Source: Holophagales bacterium
GTDB lineage: Bacteria; Acidobacteriota; Thermoanaerobaculia; Multivoradales; Multivoraceae
Direction: 5' to 3'
NCBI GenBank assembly: GCA_009837885.1
Contig: VXSP01000027.1
Location: 1-45,092, forward strand
DNA length: 45,092 nt
The stretch's first letter is position 1. Each line of letters begins with the position of its first letter. Shown here one piece after another: positions 18,859 through 27,016 of the stretch. A program made the translations under genes and the position numbers. The notes under the pieces were generated by a model. The model saw nothing but the letters and a program-made list of their open reading frames with translations. It was not told the origin of the DNA and ran no database searches.

Positions 18859-19854
18859 TCAGGGACTCGATTCGGAGAGGGCCGTGTCCAGTTCAAGCAC
18901 GAGGGCGACGACCAGGTCGTGAAGGTGGTTCATCGCGCCTTCACTGACGTGCTCGATGGTGTCATTGCTCGAGTGGATGATTCGGAAGACCTCGGGCAGG
19001 AAGCCCTCGCGGAGCCCGGACTCGGCGCCCGCGTTCAGGGCGAGCCACATCTGATGCGACGCTGTGGCATCGTTCATGGCGAGCGAGACGTTGGGGATGC
19101 CGGCGTCCTGGAAGGCGCGATCGTCGCTCGGTGGATAGAGGGGGAAACCCATGCACGTGATCTCGCTCGCTGCGCAGGCGATGCGGAGGCTGCGGTAGAC
19201 GATGTCGTTTCCCTCGTGGGAGGTCGGCCCGTACATCAATGTGCCTTCGCCGACGACCACGTCGACGTTGACCATGGCGGCGACGCGGGTGGCGTCTTCC
19301 GCTTGCACGTACGCCTGAGAGCCGAGGAGCCCGGCTTCCTCGAGGTCGAAGAGAACGACCCGGACGCGGTGGCTCAGCTCGTGCCGTCCCAGGGTCTCCG
19401 CGACCCTGGTCAGGACCACCGAGGCCGCGCCGTTGTCCACGGCGCCGCCGACGACCGTGCCGTCCTGGAGCCGGATCACGTCGTAGTGGGCGCCGACCAC
19501 GATGTCGCGAGGACCTTCACCGACCGTGGCGATCAGGTTCTTCCCGGTTGCTCGCGGCTGCCGTTCCGTTGCCGTAGCCGGAAACTCCTGTTCAAGGGGT
19601 TCGAGCCCGCGCTCCCGGAACATGCGAAGCAGCTCGTCGCCGCGATCCACCGTCTCGAGGCCGACGATTCGACCCAGATCGTCAAGCAGGCCGGTCAGCG
19701 GGCCCTGGCGTGGTTCCGCGAGGGTCGGCGGGCTTTCCGGGCCCGGGGCGGCGATGTTCGAGCAGGCCAGCGCCATGCACGCGCACAGGGCGGCGCATGC
19801 CAACTGGCGGTGACGGGCGGGCTGGCCGCCAGCGTGGATTGCGGTCGTGAGCAC
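18859..19854 (-). CDS. M28-family zinc peptidase, probable lipoprotein
   Basis: A 331-residue exported peptidase. A short hydrophobic signal ends in A-L-A-C (Cys31), a lipoprotein site. The metal-binding residues of M28 are visible: His123 (GAHYDV), Asp140 (GGAVDNGAAS), Glu172/Glu173 (FDLEEAGLLGS), Asp198 (VNVDV) and a late His in HSSNDTIEH. Family members are aminopeptidases or carboxypeptidases acting on short peptides. The GTG at 19854 directly abuts a GGGAGG, too close for normal spacing, and no other start fits the signal peptide, so the exact start is uncertain. It converges on the GST gene (7-nt gap). Confidence 0.9.
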   Translation of the reverse strand: MLTTAIHAGGQPARHRQLACAALCACMALACSNIAAPGPESPPTLAEPRQGPLTGLLDDLGRIVGLETVDRGDELLRMFRERGLEPLEQEFPATATERQPRATGKNLIATVGEGPRDIVVGAHYDVIRLQDGTVVGGAVDNGAASVVLTRVAETLGRHELSHRVRVVLFDLEEAGLLGSQAYVQAEDATRVAAMVNVDVVVGEGTLMYGPTSHEGNDIVYRSLRIACAASEITCMGFPLYPPSDDRAFQDAGIPNVSLAMNDATASHQMWLALNAGAESGLREGFLPEVFRIIHSSNDTIEHVSEGAMNHLHDLVVALVLELDTALSESSP

Positions 19855-19892
19855 CTCCCGTTTCGCGGACGCTAGCAGCTTGCGCGGCAGAA

Positions 19893-19935
19893 ACTGGGTG
19901 CGCCGGCGTCCCCGCCGGCATCGGCGCGAAGCGCC
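19893..19935 (-). repeat. Two-hairpin dispersed repeat, copy B
   Basis: Read on the minus strand, hairpin 1 is GGCGC-TTC-GCGCC (19923-19935), hairpin 2 is GCCGGCG-GGGA-CGCCGGC (19902-19919), and the tail GCACCCAGT lies at 19893-19901. Stem 1 differs from copy A on both sides while keeping all five pairs (GCCGC/GCGGC against GGCGC/GCGCC). It lies between the PhyH gene, which ends at 19957, and the M28 gene. Confidence 0.75.
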
Positions 19936-19956
19936 GGTTCCGGACCTTCTGCCGCG

Positions 19957-20805
19957 CTAGGCGCCCTCGCCGGCGATTACGTCCACCTGGTCCTGCGGCG
20001 CGTAGAAGTACGAGCCCGGCCGGAAGTCGTAGCCGAGATCGCCGAGCAGGCGGCGCTGCCGCGGCGTGCAGCGCTCCAGGACCTCCGGCGTGGGCTCCGG
20101 GTCGTAGGTGCGCAGGAACAACTGGCAGTAGTTGTAGAGGATCGTCTTGCGGGCGCGCGGCGACGCGTTGACGGACGGACCGTGCCAGAGCGAGTGCGGA
20201 AAGAGGATGCAGTCGCCGGCCTTGCCCTTGAGCTGGACCGCGCCCGGCGTCTTCGGCCCCGGCGCCGGGTAGGGGCGGTCGGGGAAGGGACGCATGTGGC
20301 TGCCGGGGAAGACGGTGAAGTTGCCGCTGTCCTCGTCCGTGATGTCGGAGAGCAGGTACATCCCCTTCATCGCCAGCGGCAGGCTGGTTTCGGTGACCCG
20401 GATGCGGCGGAGCGCCTCGCCGCCGTCGGTGTGCGTGTAGCCGGGCCAGCGCGGGTTGGACGGACGGACGATCGCCTGGGTCATGCTGAGCACGACGTAG
20501 GGGCCCATGATGTCGGTGACCAGGTCGAAGACGGGTGACGCGTCCATCAGGTCGAGGAAGGTCTGGTCGTAGCCGAGCAGGACCCGGCGGTCCATGAAGC
20601 CCTCCGGGTCGCGGTCGACGGCGTGGTCGAGCCAGGCGTAGTGACCCAGCGGTCCGTCGGGACTCGGTTCCCAGCCGGGGAGCTGGCGGATCCGGTCGAG
20701 CTCGGCGTCGAAGAAGGCGACCTGTTCCGGTGACAGGGCCCTTTCGACGCGGATGTAGCCGTCGATGGCCCACTGTTCGCGCTGGGCCTGAGTCAGTTTC
20801 TGCAT
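19957..20805 (-). CDS. Phytanoyl-CoA dioxygenase (PhyH) family protein
   Basis: A 282-residue Fe(II)/2-oxoglutarate-dependent oxygenase. The iron ligands are His125 and Asp127 (YTHTDGGEALRR) and His208 (HSLWHGPSVN). The following Arg-rich NASPRARKTILYNY supplies the 2-oxoglutarate-binding arginine. GNFTVFPGSHMRP at 161-173 is also family-typical. The ATG at 20805 is fixed by a strong AGGAGG at 20814-20819. The family hydroxylates lipids, small metabolites or antibiotics. No partner gene points to the substrate. Copy B of the dispersed repeat follows its stop codon. Confidence 0.92.
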   Translation of the reverse strand: MQKLTQAQREQWAIDGYIRVERALSPEQVAFFDAELDRIRQLPGWEPSPDGPLGHYAWLDHAVDRDPEGFMDRRVLLGYDQTFLDLMDASPVFDLVTDIMGPYVVLSMTQAIVRPSNPRWPGYTHTDGGEALRRIRVTETSLPLAMKGMYLLSDITDEDSGNFTVFPGSHMRPFPDRPYPAPGPKTPGAVQLKGKAGDCILFPHSLWHGPSVNASPRARKTILYNYCQLFLRTYDPEPTPEVLERCTPRQRRLLGDLGYDFRPGSYFYAPQDQVDVIAGEGA

Positions 20806-20890
20806 AACGGTCGCCTCCTGCTGCGGGTCCCGTGGGCGGCCAGGGCTCATGTCGGTTTGTCTGGTTGTAGTGCCTGAGAATACGCCGGCT

Positions 20891-20911
20891 GGTCCGTGAC
20901 CGTCACGGGCC
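20891..20911. other. 21-bp palindrome over the M48 gene stop
   Basis: CCGTGAC-C-GTCACGG is a perfect 15-bp palindrome, with near-complementary flanks GGT and GGCC giving 21 bp. It overlaps the stop codon of the M48 gene (20903-20905). It could act as a weak transcription end for that gene, but no T-run follows. A protein-binding site is the alternative. Confidence 0.35.
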
Positions 20912-21955
20912 GGGTTCATCGCGGCCGCCGACGCGTTCCATTGCGTTGCGGGCTCGGTCGGCCGCTGCGGGATGGCTGGACAGCCAGGTGGGGAAGCTCC
21001 CGGTGCCGCTTGCGTGTTCGAGCCGCTCCAGGATGTCGCCGAGACGAGTCGGCGAGATCCCCGCACGGAGGAGATAGTCGGCGGCGAATTCGTCGGCAGC
21101 GCGCTCGAAATCGCGCGAGTAGCTCTGGGCGATCAACTGGTCCGGCCCCAGGACCGAGAGCGCCGCGAGTGACACGTCGCCGGTAACCGCGGTCCACAAC
21201 GCGAGCAAAGTGGACCTCTGGGCCATCGAGCGAAGCACGTGACGGCCCTCAACATGCCCCAGTTCGTGGGCGAGTACTGCGATGATCTCCTCGTCGTGCT
21301 CGGCGAACTCGACGAGTTCATCCGTGATGACGACGGTGCCGCCCGGTAGAGCAAAGGCGTTCGGAGCGCCCAGGGAGTAGAACTGGAGGTCTGCGTGTTC
21401 TACACCTGCTTCCCGCCTCATCGCTTCGAAGGCGGCCAGCAGGTCGTTTCTCCGATTCGGCTCGAGCGCCGACGTCTCGAGGACCTCGAGCTGTCGGAGC
21501 AGGTTCAATCCGCTCTGACCGAGCAGCGCCTCCGCTTCCTGGGGTGTCGTTGCGACGACCAGACTGGCCACGGCCGGGGCCCCCCACCTGGTGAACGAGT
21601 ACAGAACGGCCACGACTACGGCCAGCGCCGCGGCCGCGCCTCGCCAGGTGCTGTCGAGACGATGGACCAGGCGCCAGAACCGATCTCTCCGCGGTTCGGG
21701 GTCGTCGCGCCGGAGGCGCGCCCGGAGTTCGTCGAGGGCGTCGTTGTCCTGCACCTCGCAGACCGCACCGTCCGGAAAGTGGATGAAGCGCGGCGTGTCC
21801 GCGACCCGGTTCGGTATCCGCACGTCGCGGTAGACGAGGCGCTCTTCAAGGTCGTCACCGTCAACAATGAGGTCGCCGGCGTCGGTGATGGTGAGAGCGC
21901 CGGCTTTCCGGCTGGACGACTTCCCGTCGTAGTAGCGGCAGGCTACGGCGTTCAT
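20903..21955 (-). CDS. M48-family metalloprotease, membrane-anchored
   Basis: A 350-residue protein. The N-terminal 95 residues form a cytosolic domain with beta-rich character. One or two hydrophobic segments follow (about 105-137), then an M48 peptidase domain with HELGH at 230-234 and the downstream third ligand near Glu284 (SRDFERAADEF). The ATG at 21955 overlaps the stop of the DUF898 gene by ATGA; the frame is open further upstream but only as a shadow. M48 enzymes of this size act in envelope quality control. The tight coupling to a DUF898 membrane protein suggests that the two work as a unit. Confidence 0.92.
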   Translation of the reverse strand: MNAVACRYYDGKSSSRKAGALTITDAGDLIVDGDDLEERLVYRDVRIPNRVADTPRFIHFPDGAVCEVQDNDALDELRARLRRDDPEPRRDRFWRLVHRLDSTWRGAAAALAVVVAVLYSFTRWGAPAVASLVVATTPQEAEALLGQSGLNLLRQLEVLETSALEPNRRNDLLAAFEAMRREAGVEHADLQFYSLGAPNAFALPGGTVVITDELVEFAEHDEEIIAVLAHELGHVEGRHVLRSMAQRSTLLALWTAVTGDVSLAALSVLGPDQLIAQSYSRDFERAADEFAADYLLRAGISPTRLGDILERLEHASGTGSFPTWLSSHPAAADRARNAMERVGGRDEPGP

Positions 21956-23082
21956 ATCCCGATCTCCAGGCCGAACTCGCCGGCGGCCTCCGCCCCGGTG
22001 GCGCCGACACTCTGTCTGTCGCCTACTTCGAAAGCGTCCGGATCTTCGCGCTGGAGTACGCGGAACTCTTCCACGATGTACCTCAGCAAGCGGATTCTGG
22101 CGAAGGGAATGAAGAGACCGAACGTAGCGACGATCGCCACCGCGTTGCTCGCGTACAGCCAGAGCATGGTGGGAAAGGAGAGAGTAAGTGAGAAGTCGTT
22201 GTGGCCCAGCCGCGAGGAGTTCCATCGATAGCAGAGCAGGCGCGTGCGGAGATAGGCGGCGACGAAGAGCACGACGATCCCGGCGACCGCCAGGCTGCCG
22301 ATCATGAATGCGCCCATGTCCGGAGCCGCGGTTCCTGGATCGGCGCCGGATGCCATGGTGCGAGCGGCCAGAACGAGGAGCAGGAAGAACACGCCGCCGA
22401 CGTAGAGGACGCCAACGACCACCGCGGTGATGATGTACATCCGGTAGTAGGGCCCCGGCTTGCCCGTGAAGCCGAATGTCCGGTTGCCGAAGCTCGACTC
22501 GGTAACCAGGAAGCGGTCCCGTCCGAGTACGGTCAACGGTCTCACCAGACCGAGCGTCACGATGGAAGCGGCCCAGGACAGCGGATACCACACGGCGGCG
22601 TCCCAGTACTTGCCGGTGAAATCGAAGGCAAGGCTCCGATACCTGGAGTTGCGCAGGTGGAAGGACCGTGCCCGCACCACGACCCACGGCACCAGCGGCA
22701 TGAGAACCAGAAGAGCTGCGTAGTAGTACAGGATGGACACGCGCTGGGCCAGCGAGACAGGTACCAGGACGAGCAGGAGAAGGATCCTCCCTCGAAGAAT
22801 CGCCACCGGGTTCGCCGTGTAGTCGAAAGCGTCGTCTCCAAGCCACACGCTCCCGTACAGGTAGCGCCGCGCCCGCACCTTCGCCCAGGCGGAGTAGATG
22901 CCCAGGGTCAGCAGCGTCAGGGCGACGTTGACGATCCAGATCCGGAAGTACTCCCGTCCGTCGCCGGTGAAACGTAGTTGCCGGGTCTGGGAAGAGGGTT
23001 CAGTGTCGCTCTGGCTGGGCGGCTCTAGCGGCGACGCAGGCGATTCGGCGCCCGGATCGACTGGCTCAACGTCGACGCTCAT
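21952..23082 (-). CDS. DUF898 (YjgN) family membrane protein
   Basis: A 376-residue integral membrane protein. A hydrophilic, acidic N-terminus (1-35) leads to repeated units: R-L-R/Q-F-T/G-D-G-R-E-Y-F-R-I-W with LGIYSAWAKVRARRYLYGSVWLGDDAFDY-type blocks at about 36-90, and the related RNSRYRSLAFDFTGK at about 145-160. A closing unit repeats the pattern (LFIPFARIRLLRY). This YjgN/DUF898 repeat has no proven function. The ATG at 23082 follows a TAATCT (23090-23095) by 7 nt and has no Shine-Dalgarno. Its stop overlaps the M48 start, so the two genes form an operon. Confidence 0.88.
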   Translation of the reverse strand: MSVDVEPVDPGAESPASPLEPPSQSDTEPSSQTRQLRFTGDGREYFRIWIVNVALTLLTLGIYSAWAKVRARRYLYGSVWLGDDAFDYTANPVAILRGRILLLLVLVPVSLAQRVSILYYYAALLVLMPLVPWVVVRARSFHLRNSRYRSLAFDFTGKYWDAAVWYPLSWAASIVTLGLVRPLTVLGRDRFLVTESSFGNRTFGFTGKPGPYYRMYIITAVVVGVLYVGGVFFLLLVLAARTMASGADPGTAAPDMGAFMIGSLAVAGIVVLFVAAYLRTRLLCYRWNSSRLGHNDFSLTLSFPTMLWLYASNAVAIVATFGLFIPFARIRLLRYIVEEFRVLQREDPDAFEVGDRQSVGATGAEAAGEFGLEIGI

Positions 23083-23343
23083 CCCGCGCAGATTACTAGG
23101 TGGGGTCCGGGTCCGGGCGTCGTTGGCGGTCGGCGATCGTCAGCGCCCTCGAGCCTTCACCGCAACTCCTTTGTTTTCAGAAGTTGCGGGGAATCTCCAA
23201 ACCGGTATGCTGGTCCCGGTGAGCGCTCTCCGCAACGCCTTTCGTCAACTCCGTTCGGGGTATCATGCCGGCACAGTTTGGGGCAGCGAGCCGCCCTGGC
23301 GCCCACCGGCGGAACTCGCGTTGGATGGCCAGCGGAGGATGAG
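23083..23343 (+). promoter_or_regulatory. Intergenic region with a possible promoter for the LolA-like gene
   Basis: This 261-bp divergent gap has TTGCGG (23184-23189) and TATGCT (23206-23211) 16 nt apart on the plus strand, a plausible promoter with about 125 nt of leader. An open frame of 46 codons from ATG 23207 ends at 23347 and overlaps the LolA-like start by ATGA. It has no Shine-Dalgarno and no recognisable product, so I do not call it a gene. Nothing else recognisable lies here. Confidence 0.35.
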
Positions 23344-24813
23344 ATGAAGGGATCTGCACCGATCGGCTCGGCGGCTCGTGTACGGATGGCTCGCTGCGTG
23401 ACCGTTCTGGCGCTTGTCCTTGCGGCGGCGCCTGCCTGGAGCCAGGAGGAGGCCGAGCCCAGCGAACTCGACCGCGTTCTCACCGCCCACTTCGAGGCGC
23501 GCGGCGGGCTCGAGCGCCTGCGCGCCGTCACCGCTGTACGCGGCGCCGCCACGATGAGCATGCAGGGAATGGAGGCGTTGTTCACCGTGCTCCTGCGGGC
23601 GCCGAACCAGGTGCGGATGGACGGCGATTTCGGCGGCATGGCCCTGATTCGGGCCTTCGACGGCGAGCAGGCCTGGGGTCAGCAGCCAGGGGAGATGAAG
23701 CCGGTCCTGCTCGAGGGAGACCTGGCGGCCGTCGCGGCGGCGGACGCCGACGTCAGCGTGCAGGGCCTGGTCGACCTCGAGGAGCGCGGCTACCGGATCG
23801 AACTCGCCGGCCGCGAGGAGATCGAGAGCGGCGAGGCCTGGAAACTCCTGGTCACGGCGCCGAGTGGTGTTGTCCAGCAGGTCTTTATCGGAGTCGAGGA
23901 CCGTCTGGAGAGGAAGCGCGTGGCACAGGTGGATCTCGGCTTCGGGCTGCAGGAGACGGCCACCCTGTTCGAGGACTTCCGCGACGTCGACGGCCTGGTG
24001 ATCGCCCACCGACACACGATGATCAGTCCGATGGGTGAGATGCCGCTCCAGTTCGAGTCCTTCGAGATCAACCCGGAGATCGACCCCGACGTCTTCTTCA
24101 TGCCGGGGCAGATGGCCGACGCGACGCTCGGCCTGGACGAGGTGCTGGCGCGCTACGGAAGCGCCCGCGGCGGTTCGGCCGCCGAGGTCGAGACGTTGAG
24201 CGCGGTCGGCACCGCGGTCATGCTCGGCTTTGAAGTGCCGATGAAGGCGGCCTTCGCCCGCCCGAGTTCGTTCCGCATCGACATCGACCTGCAGGGGCTG
24301 ACGATGATCCTTGCCTACGACGGCGACACGCCGTGGACTCTGTCGCCAATGCAGGGCGTCGTCGAGCCCGCGCCGCTGGCCCCGGAGACCGTCGGAGCGG
24401 CGGAACTGCTCGGCGAGTTTCTGTGGGGCCTGCTGGCGAGCAGGGAGGAAGATGGTCTGGAGGTGTCGTTCGGCGGGATCGGGAAGGTTGCTCGCGACGA
24501 GACATACCGGCTCGACATCGTGAACGCGGGGGGCGATGAGCGCACGCTTCATCTGGGCGGCGAGGACTTTCTCGAGCGCCAGGTCGTCTTCGACGGGGCG
24601 CTGCTGGGTTCCACGGGAGAGATCGCCGTGACGCTCGGCGACTACATGGACGCCGGCGGGCTCATGGTGCCGGGAACGATCCGGATCGCGGTGGAAGGCC
24701 AGGTTGCCGCCGAGTTGAGGATCCGGGAGGCCGACACCAACGCGGACATCGACGCCGCATCGTTTACCATGCCCGCTCCCGCCGACCCGGAGACGCCGGG
24801 TCCGGCCGCCTAG
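23344..24813 (+). CDS. Exported protein with two tandem LolA-like domains
   Basis: A 489-residue exported protein. The signal peptide runs from the Arg-rich start to about A-P-A-W-S-Q. The mature protein holds two related units that each open with L-D-x-V-L-x-x-[HY]-x-x-A-R-G-G: residues about 40-260 and about 265-480. Each carries the curved-sheet pattern of LolA/LolB-like or outer-membrane lipoprotein-sorting proteins (F-D-G-E-Q-A-W / Y-D-G-D-T-P-W). The ATG at 23344 has a good GGAGG at 23334-23338. It ends 10 nt before a TonB-dependent receptor, so they are probably one transcript. Binding of a lipid or other hydrophobic ligand is inferred from the fold only. Confidence 0.8.
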   Translation: MKGSAPIGSAARVRMARCVTVLALVLAAAPAWSQEEAEPSELDRVLTAHFEARGGLERLRAVTAVRGAATMSMQGMEALFTVLLRAPNQVRMDGDFGGMALIRAFDGEQAWGQQPGEMKPVLLEGDLAAVAAADADVSVQGLVDLEERGYRIELAGREEIESGEAWKLLVTAPSGVVQQVFIGVEDRLERKRVAQVDLGFGLQETATLFEDFRDVDGLVIAHRHTMISPMGEMPLQFESFEINPEIDPDVFFMPGQMADATLGLDEVLARYGSARGGSAAEVETLSAVGTAVMLGFEVPMKAAFARPSSFRIDIDLQGLTMILAYDGDTPWTLSPMQGVVEPAPLAPETVGAAELLGEFLWGLLASREEDGLEVSFGGIGKVARDETYRLDIVNAGGDERTLHLGGEDFLERQVVFDGALLGSTGEIAVTLGDYMDAGGLMVPGTIRIAVEGQVAAELRIREADTNADIDAASFTMPAPADPETPGPAA

Positions 24814-24823
24814 GAGCCTGCGC

Positions 24824-27001
24824 ATGCCGAATCTGACTAGCGCCTCGATCACGCGAACATCGGCTGGACCCGTTCGCGGCCGCTTCCTCTTCGCCTCCGC
24901 CTTCGCCCTGGCGGTGACCGCTTCCGCGGCGTTTGCCGCGTCGGGGGCTGACGACGCCGATAGTACCGAGCCGGTCGAGGACCCCGCTCTCGCCGAGACG
25001 ATCGTCGTCACCGCTTCCCGCGCCGAACAGGAGCTGGGCCAGGTGACGTCCAGCGTGTCCGTGCTCTCCGGCGAGGAGCTCCGGGCCAGCGCTTCCCTGG
25101 CGCTCGACGACACGATGCGCCGGGTGCCTGGCTTCAGCCTGTTCCGCCGCAACAGCTCGATGGTCGCTCATCCGACCAGCCAGGGTGTCTCGCTTCGCGG
25201 GATCGGACCGAGCGGCGTCAGCCGCACGCTGGTACTGCTCGACGGCCTGCCGCTCAACGATCCGTTCGGCGGCTGGATCTACTGGGGACGCGTCGGGCGC
25301 GAGAGCCTGGACCGGATCGAGGTCGTGCGCGGCGGCGGTTCGAGTCTCTGGGGTAACTCCGCCCTGGGCGGCGTGATCCATCTGGTCACCGCGACCCCGT
25401 CGGAATCGGGACCCGGGTTGAGCCTCTCGGCGCTCGCCGGCGACCACGGCGTGCTGTCGGGCGACGCCTGGTTCGGGCAGGGGTTCGAGAACGCGTCGTT
25501 GACCCTGTCGGCGAGGAGCTTCGACACGGACGGTTACCCGGTCGTGCGGGATGACCAGCGTGGGCCGATCGACGTCGACGCGTTCTCGGAGCAGACCAGC
25601 GTCGGCGGCCGGCTGGCGTTCTCCGCCGGCGAGTCGGTGCAGTTCAGCATCGGCGGCGACAACCTCTCCGAGGACCGCGGCAATGGCACGCCGCTCACCG
25701 GCAACGACACGGATCTGACGTCCTTCCGCTTCAGTGCGGACGTGGTGAGCGGCCGGGGCGATACCTGGACAGTCCGCGGCTTCACACACGAGCAGGAGTT
25801 CGCCAGCCGGTTCAGTGCCCAGCAGGTCGACCGGTCGTCCGAGCGGCCGGCGCTCGACCAGTTCCTGGTCGACTCCGAGGCCACGGGCCTCGGTGCGCAG
25901 TGGGAGGGCGAAGTCGGATCCGGCCTGTGGGTCGCGGGCGCCGAGTGGCGCAGCGTCGACGGTGCGACGAACGAGGACTTCTTCTACACGACGCAGTTCA
26001 ACCGGCGCCGCATGGCCGGCGGCGACCAGTCGATTACCGGCGCGTACGTCCAGCGGCGGGCCGACTTCGGCGATCGCCTGACGCTCGAACTCGGGGCTCG
26101 CATCGACCGTTGGCAGACGGGATCCGGCAGCCGGCTGGAGATCAACAAGGCCGACGGCTCGATTCGCCGCGATGACATGTTCGAGGATCGGGAGGAGACG
26201 GCGGCGTCGCCGCGGATCGGTTTCCTCTACGCACTCGACCTCGGCTGGAGCCTGCGCGGCTCGGTCTACGGGTCGTTCCGGGCGCCGACCGTCAACGAGC
26301 TGTACCGGCCCTTCCGGGTTCGCAACGACATCACGGAGGCGAACGAGGCGCTCGAGCCGGAGCGGCTCTCCGGAATCGAGTTCGGCGCCGTGCGTTACCA
26401 GGGCGGTTCCAGGCTGTCGCTGAACGCCTTCCTCAACAGGGTAGAGAACCCGATCGCCAACGTGACGCTCGCGTCGATCGCGAGCAGCCGGTTCTTCCGG
26501 CCCTGCGGCTTCGTGCCGGGCGGCGGATCCTGCCGGCAGCGGCTCAACCTGGACCGGACCCGCATTCAGGGTCTCGAGGCGGAACTCCGCCAGCGGCTCG
26601 GCGACGACTGGCGGCTCGATGTCTCCTACCTCTACAGCAACGCCGAAGTCGACAGCGCCGCCGAGTTCCCGGAACTCGAGGGGAAGCGGCTTGCGCAGAC
26701 GCCCGAGCAGTCGGCGAGCTTCGGCCTCGAGTACTCGAATCCCGACGTGCTTCAGGCCCGCCTGGGACTCCGCTTCGTCGGCGAGCAGTACGAGGACGAT
26801 CTGAACACGAGGCCGTTGTCCAGCTTCGCCGTCGTGGACCTGAGCGCTGCACGCGCACTCAGCAGCCGCTGGCATGTCTTCGCCGGTCTCGAGAACCTGC
26901 TCGACGAGGAAGTGCAGGTCGGCATCTCCGGCACCGGTCTGGTCACGATCGGCGCACCCCGCATGGTGCACGTAGGGGTGCGCCACGTTCTGAACCCCTG
27001 A
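24824..27001 (+). CDS. TonB-dependent outer-membrane receptor
   Basis: A 725-residue outer-membrane transporter. After a signal peptide (to about residue 43), a TonB box-like ETIVVTASR is followed by the plug domain (VSVLSGEEL, GVSLRGIGPSGVSRTLVLLDG, GGGSSLWGNSALGGVIHLVT). The rest is a 22-stranded beta-barrel region with typical FRAPTVNELYRPFR near 480 and a conserved end. The final residues are VGVRHVLNP, lacking the usual terminal aromatic residue. GGAG lies 8 nt before the ATG. Layout and length resemble BtuB/vitamin B12 or siderophore receptors, but the ligand is not readable. The upstream LolA-like gene is probably co-transcribed. Confidence 0.95.
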   Translation: MPNLTSASITRTSAGPVRGRFLFASAFALAVTASAAFAASGADDADSTEPVEDPALAETIVVTASRAEQELGQVTSSVSVLSGEELRASASLALDDTMRRVPGFSLFRRNSSMVAHPTSQGVSLRGIGPSGVSRTLVLLDGLPLNDPFGGWIYWGRVGRESLDRIEVVRGGGSSLWGNSALGGVIHLVTATPSESGPGLSLSALAGDHGVLSGDAWFGQGFENASLTLSARSFDTDGYPVVRDDQRGPIDVDAFSEQTSVGGRLAFSAGESVQFSIGGDNLSEDRGNGTPLTGNDTDLTSFRFSADVVSGRGDTWTVRGFTHEQEFASRFSAQQVDRSSERPALDQFLVDSEATGLGAQWEGEVGSGLWVAGAEWRSVDGATNEDFFYTTQFNRRRMAGGDQSITGAYVQRRADFGDRLTLELGARIDRWQTGSGSRLEINKADGSIRRDDMFEDREETAASPRIGFLYALDLGWSLRGSVYGSFRAPTVNELYRPFRVRNDITEANEALEPERLSGIEFGAVRYQGGSRLSLNAFLNRVENPIANVTLASIASSRFFRPCGFVPGGGSCRQRLNLDRTRIQGLEAELRQRLGDDWRLDVSYLYSNAEVDSAAEFPELEGKRLAQTPEQSASFGLEYSNPDVLQARLGLRFVGEQYEDDLNTRPLSSFAVVDLSAARALSSRWHVFAGLENLLDEEVQVGISGTGLVTIGAPRMVHVGVRHVLNP

Positions 27002-27016
27002 ACCGAAGGGGCAGCC

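Noticed and set aside
20903..22846. A 647-residue version of the M48 protease
   Set aside because: The extra N-terminal 297 residues are out-of-frame translation of the DUF898 gene. The ATG at 21955 gives the usual M48 layout and the ATGA overlap.
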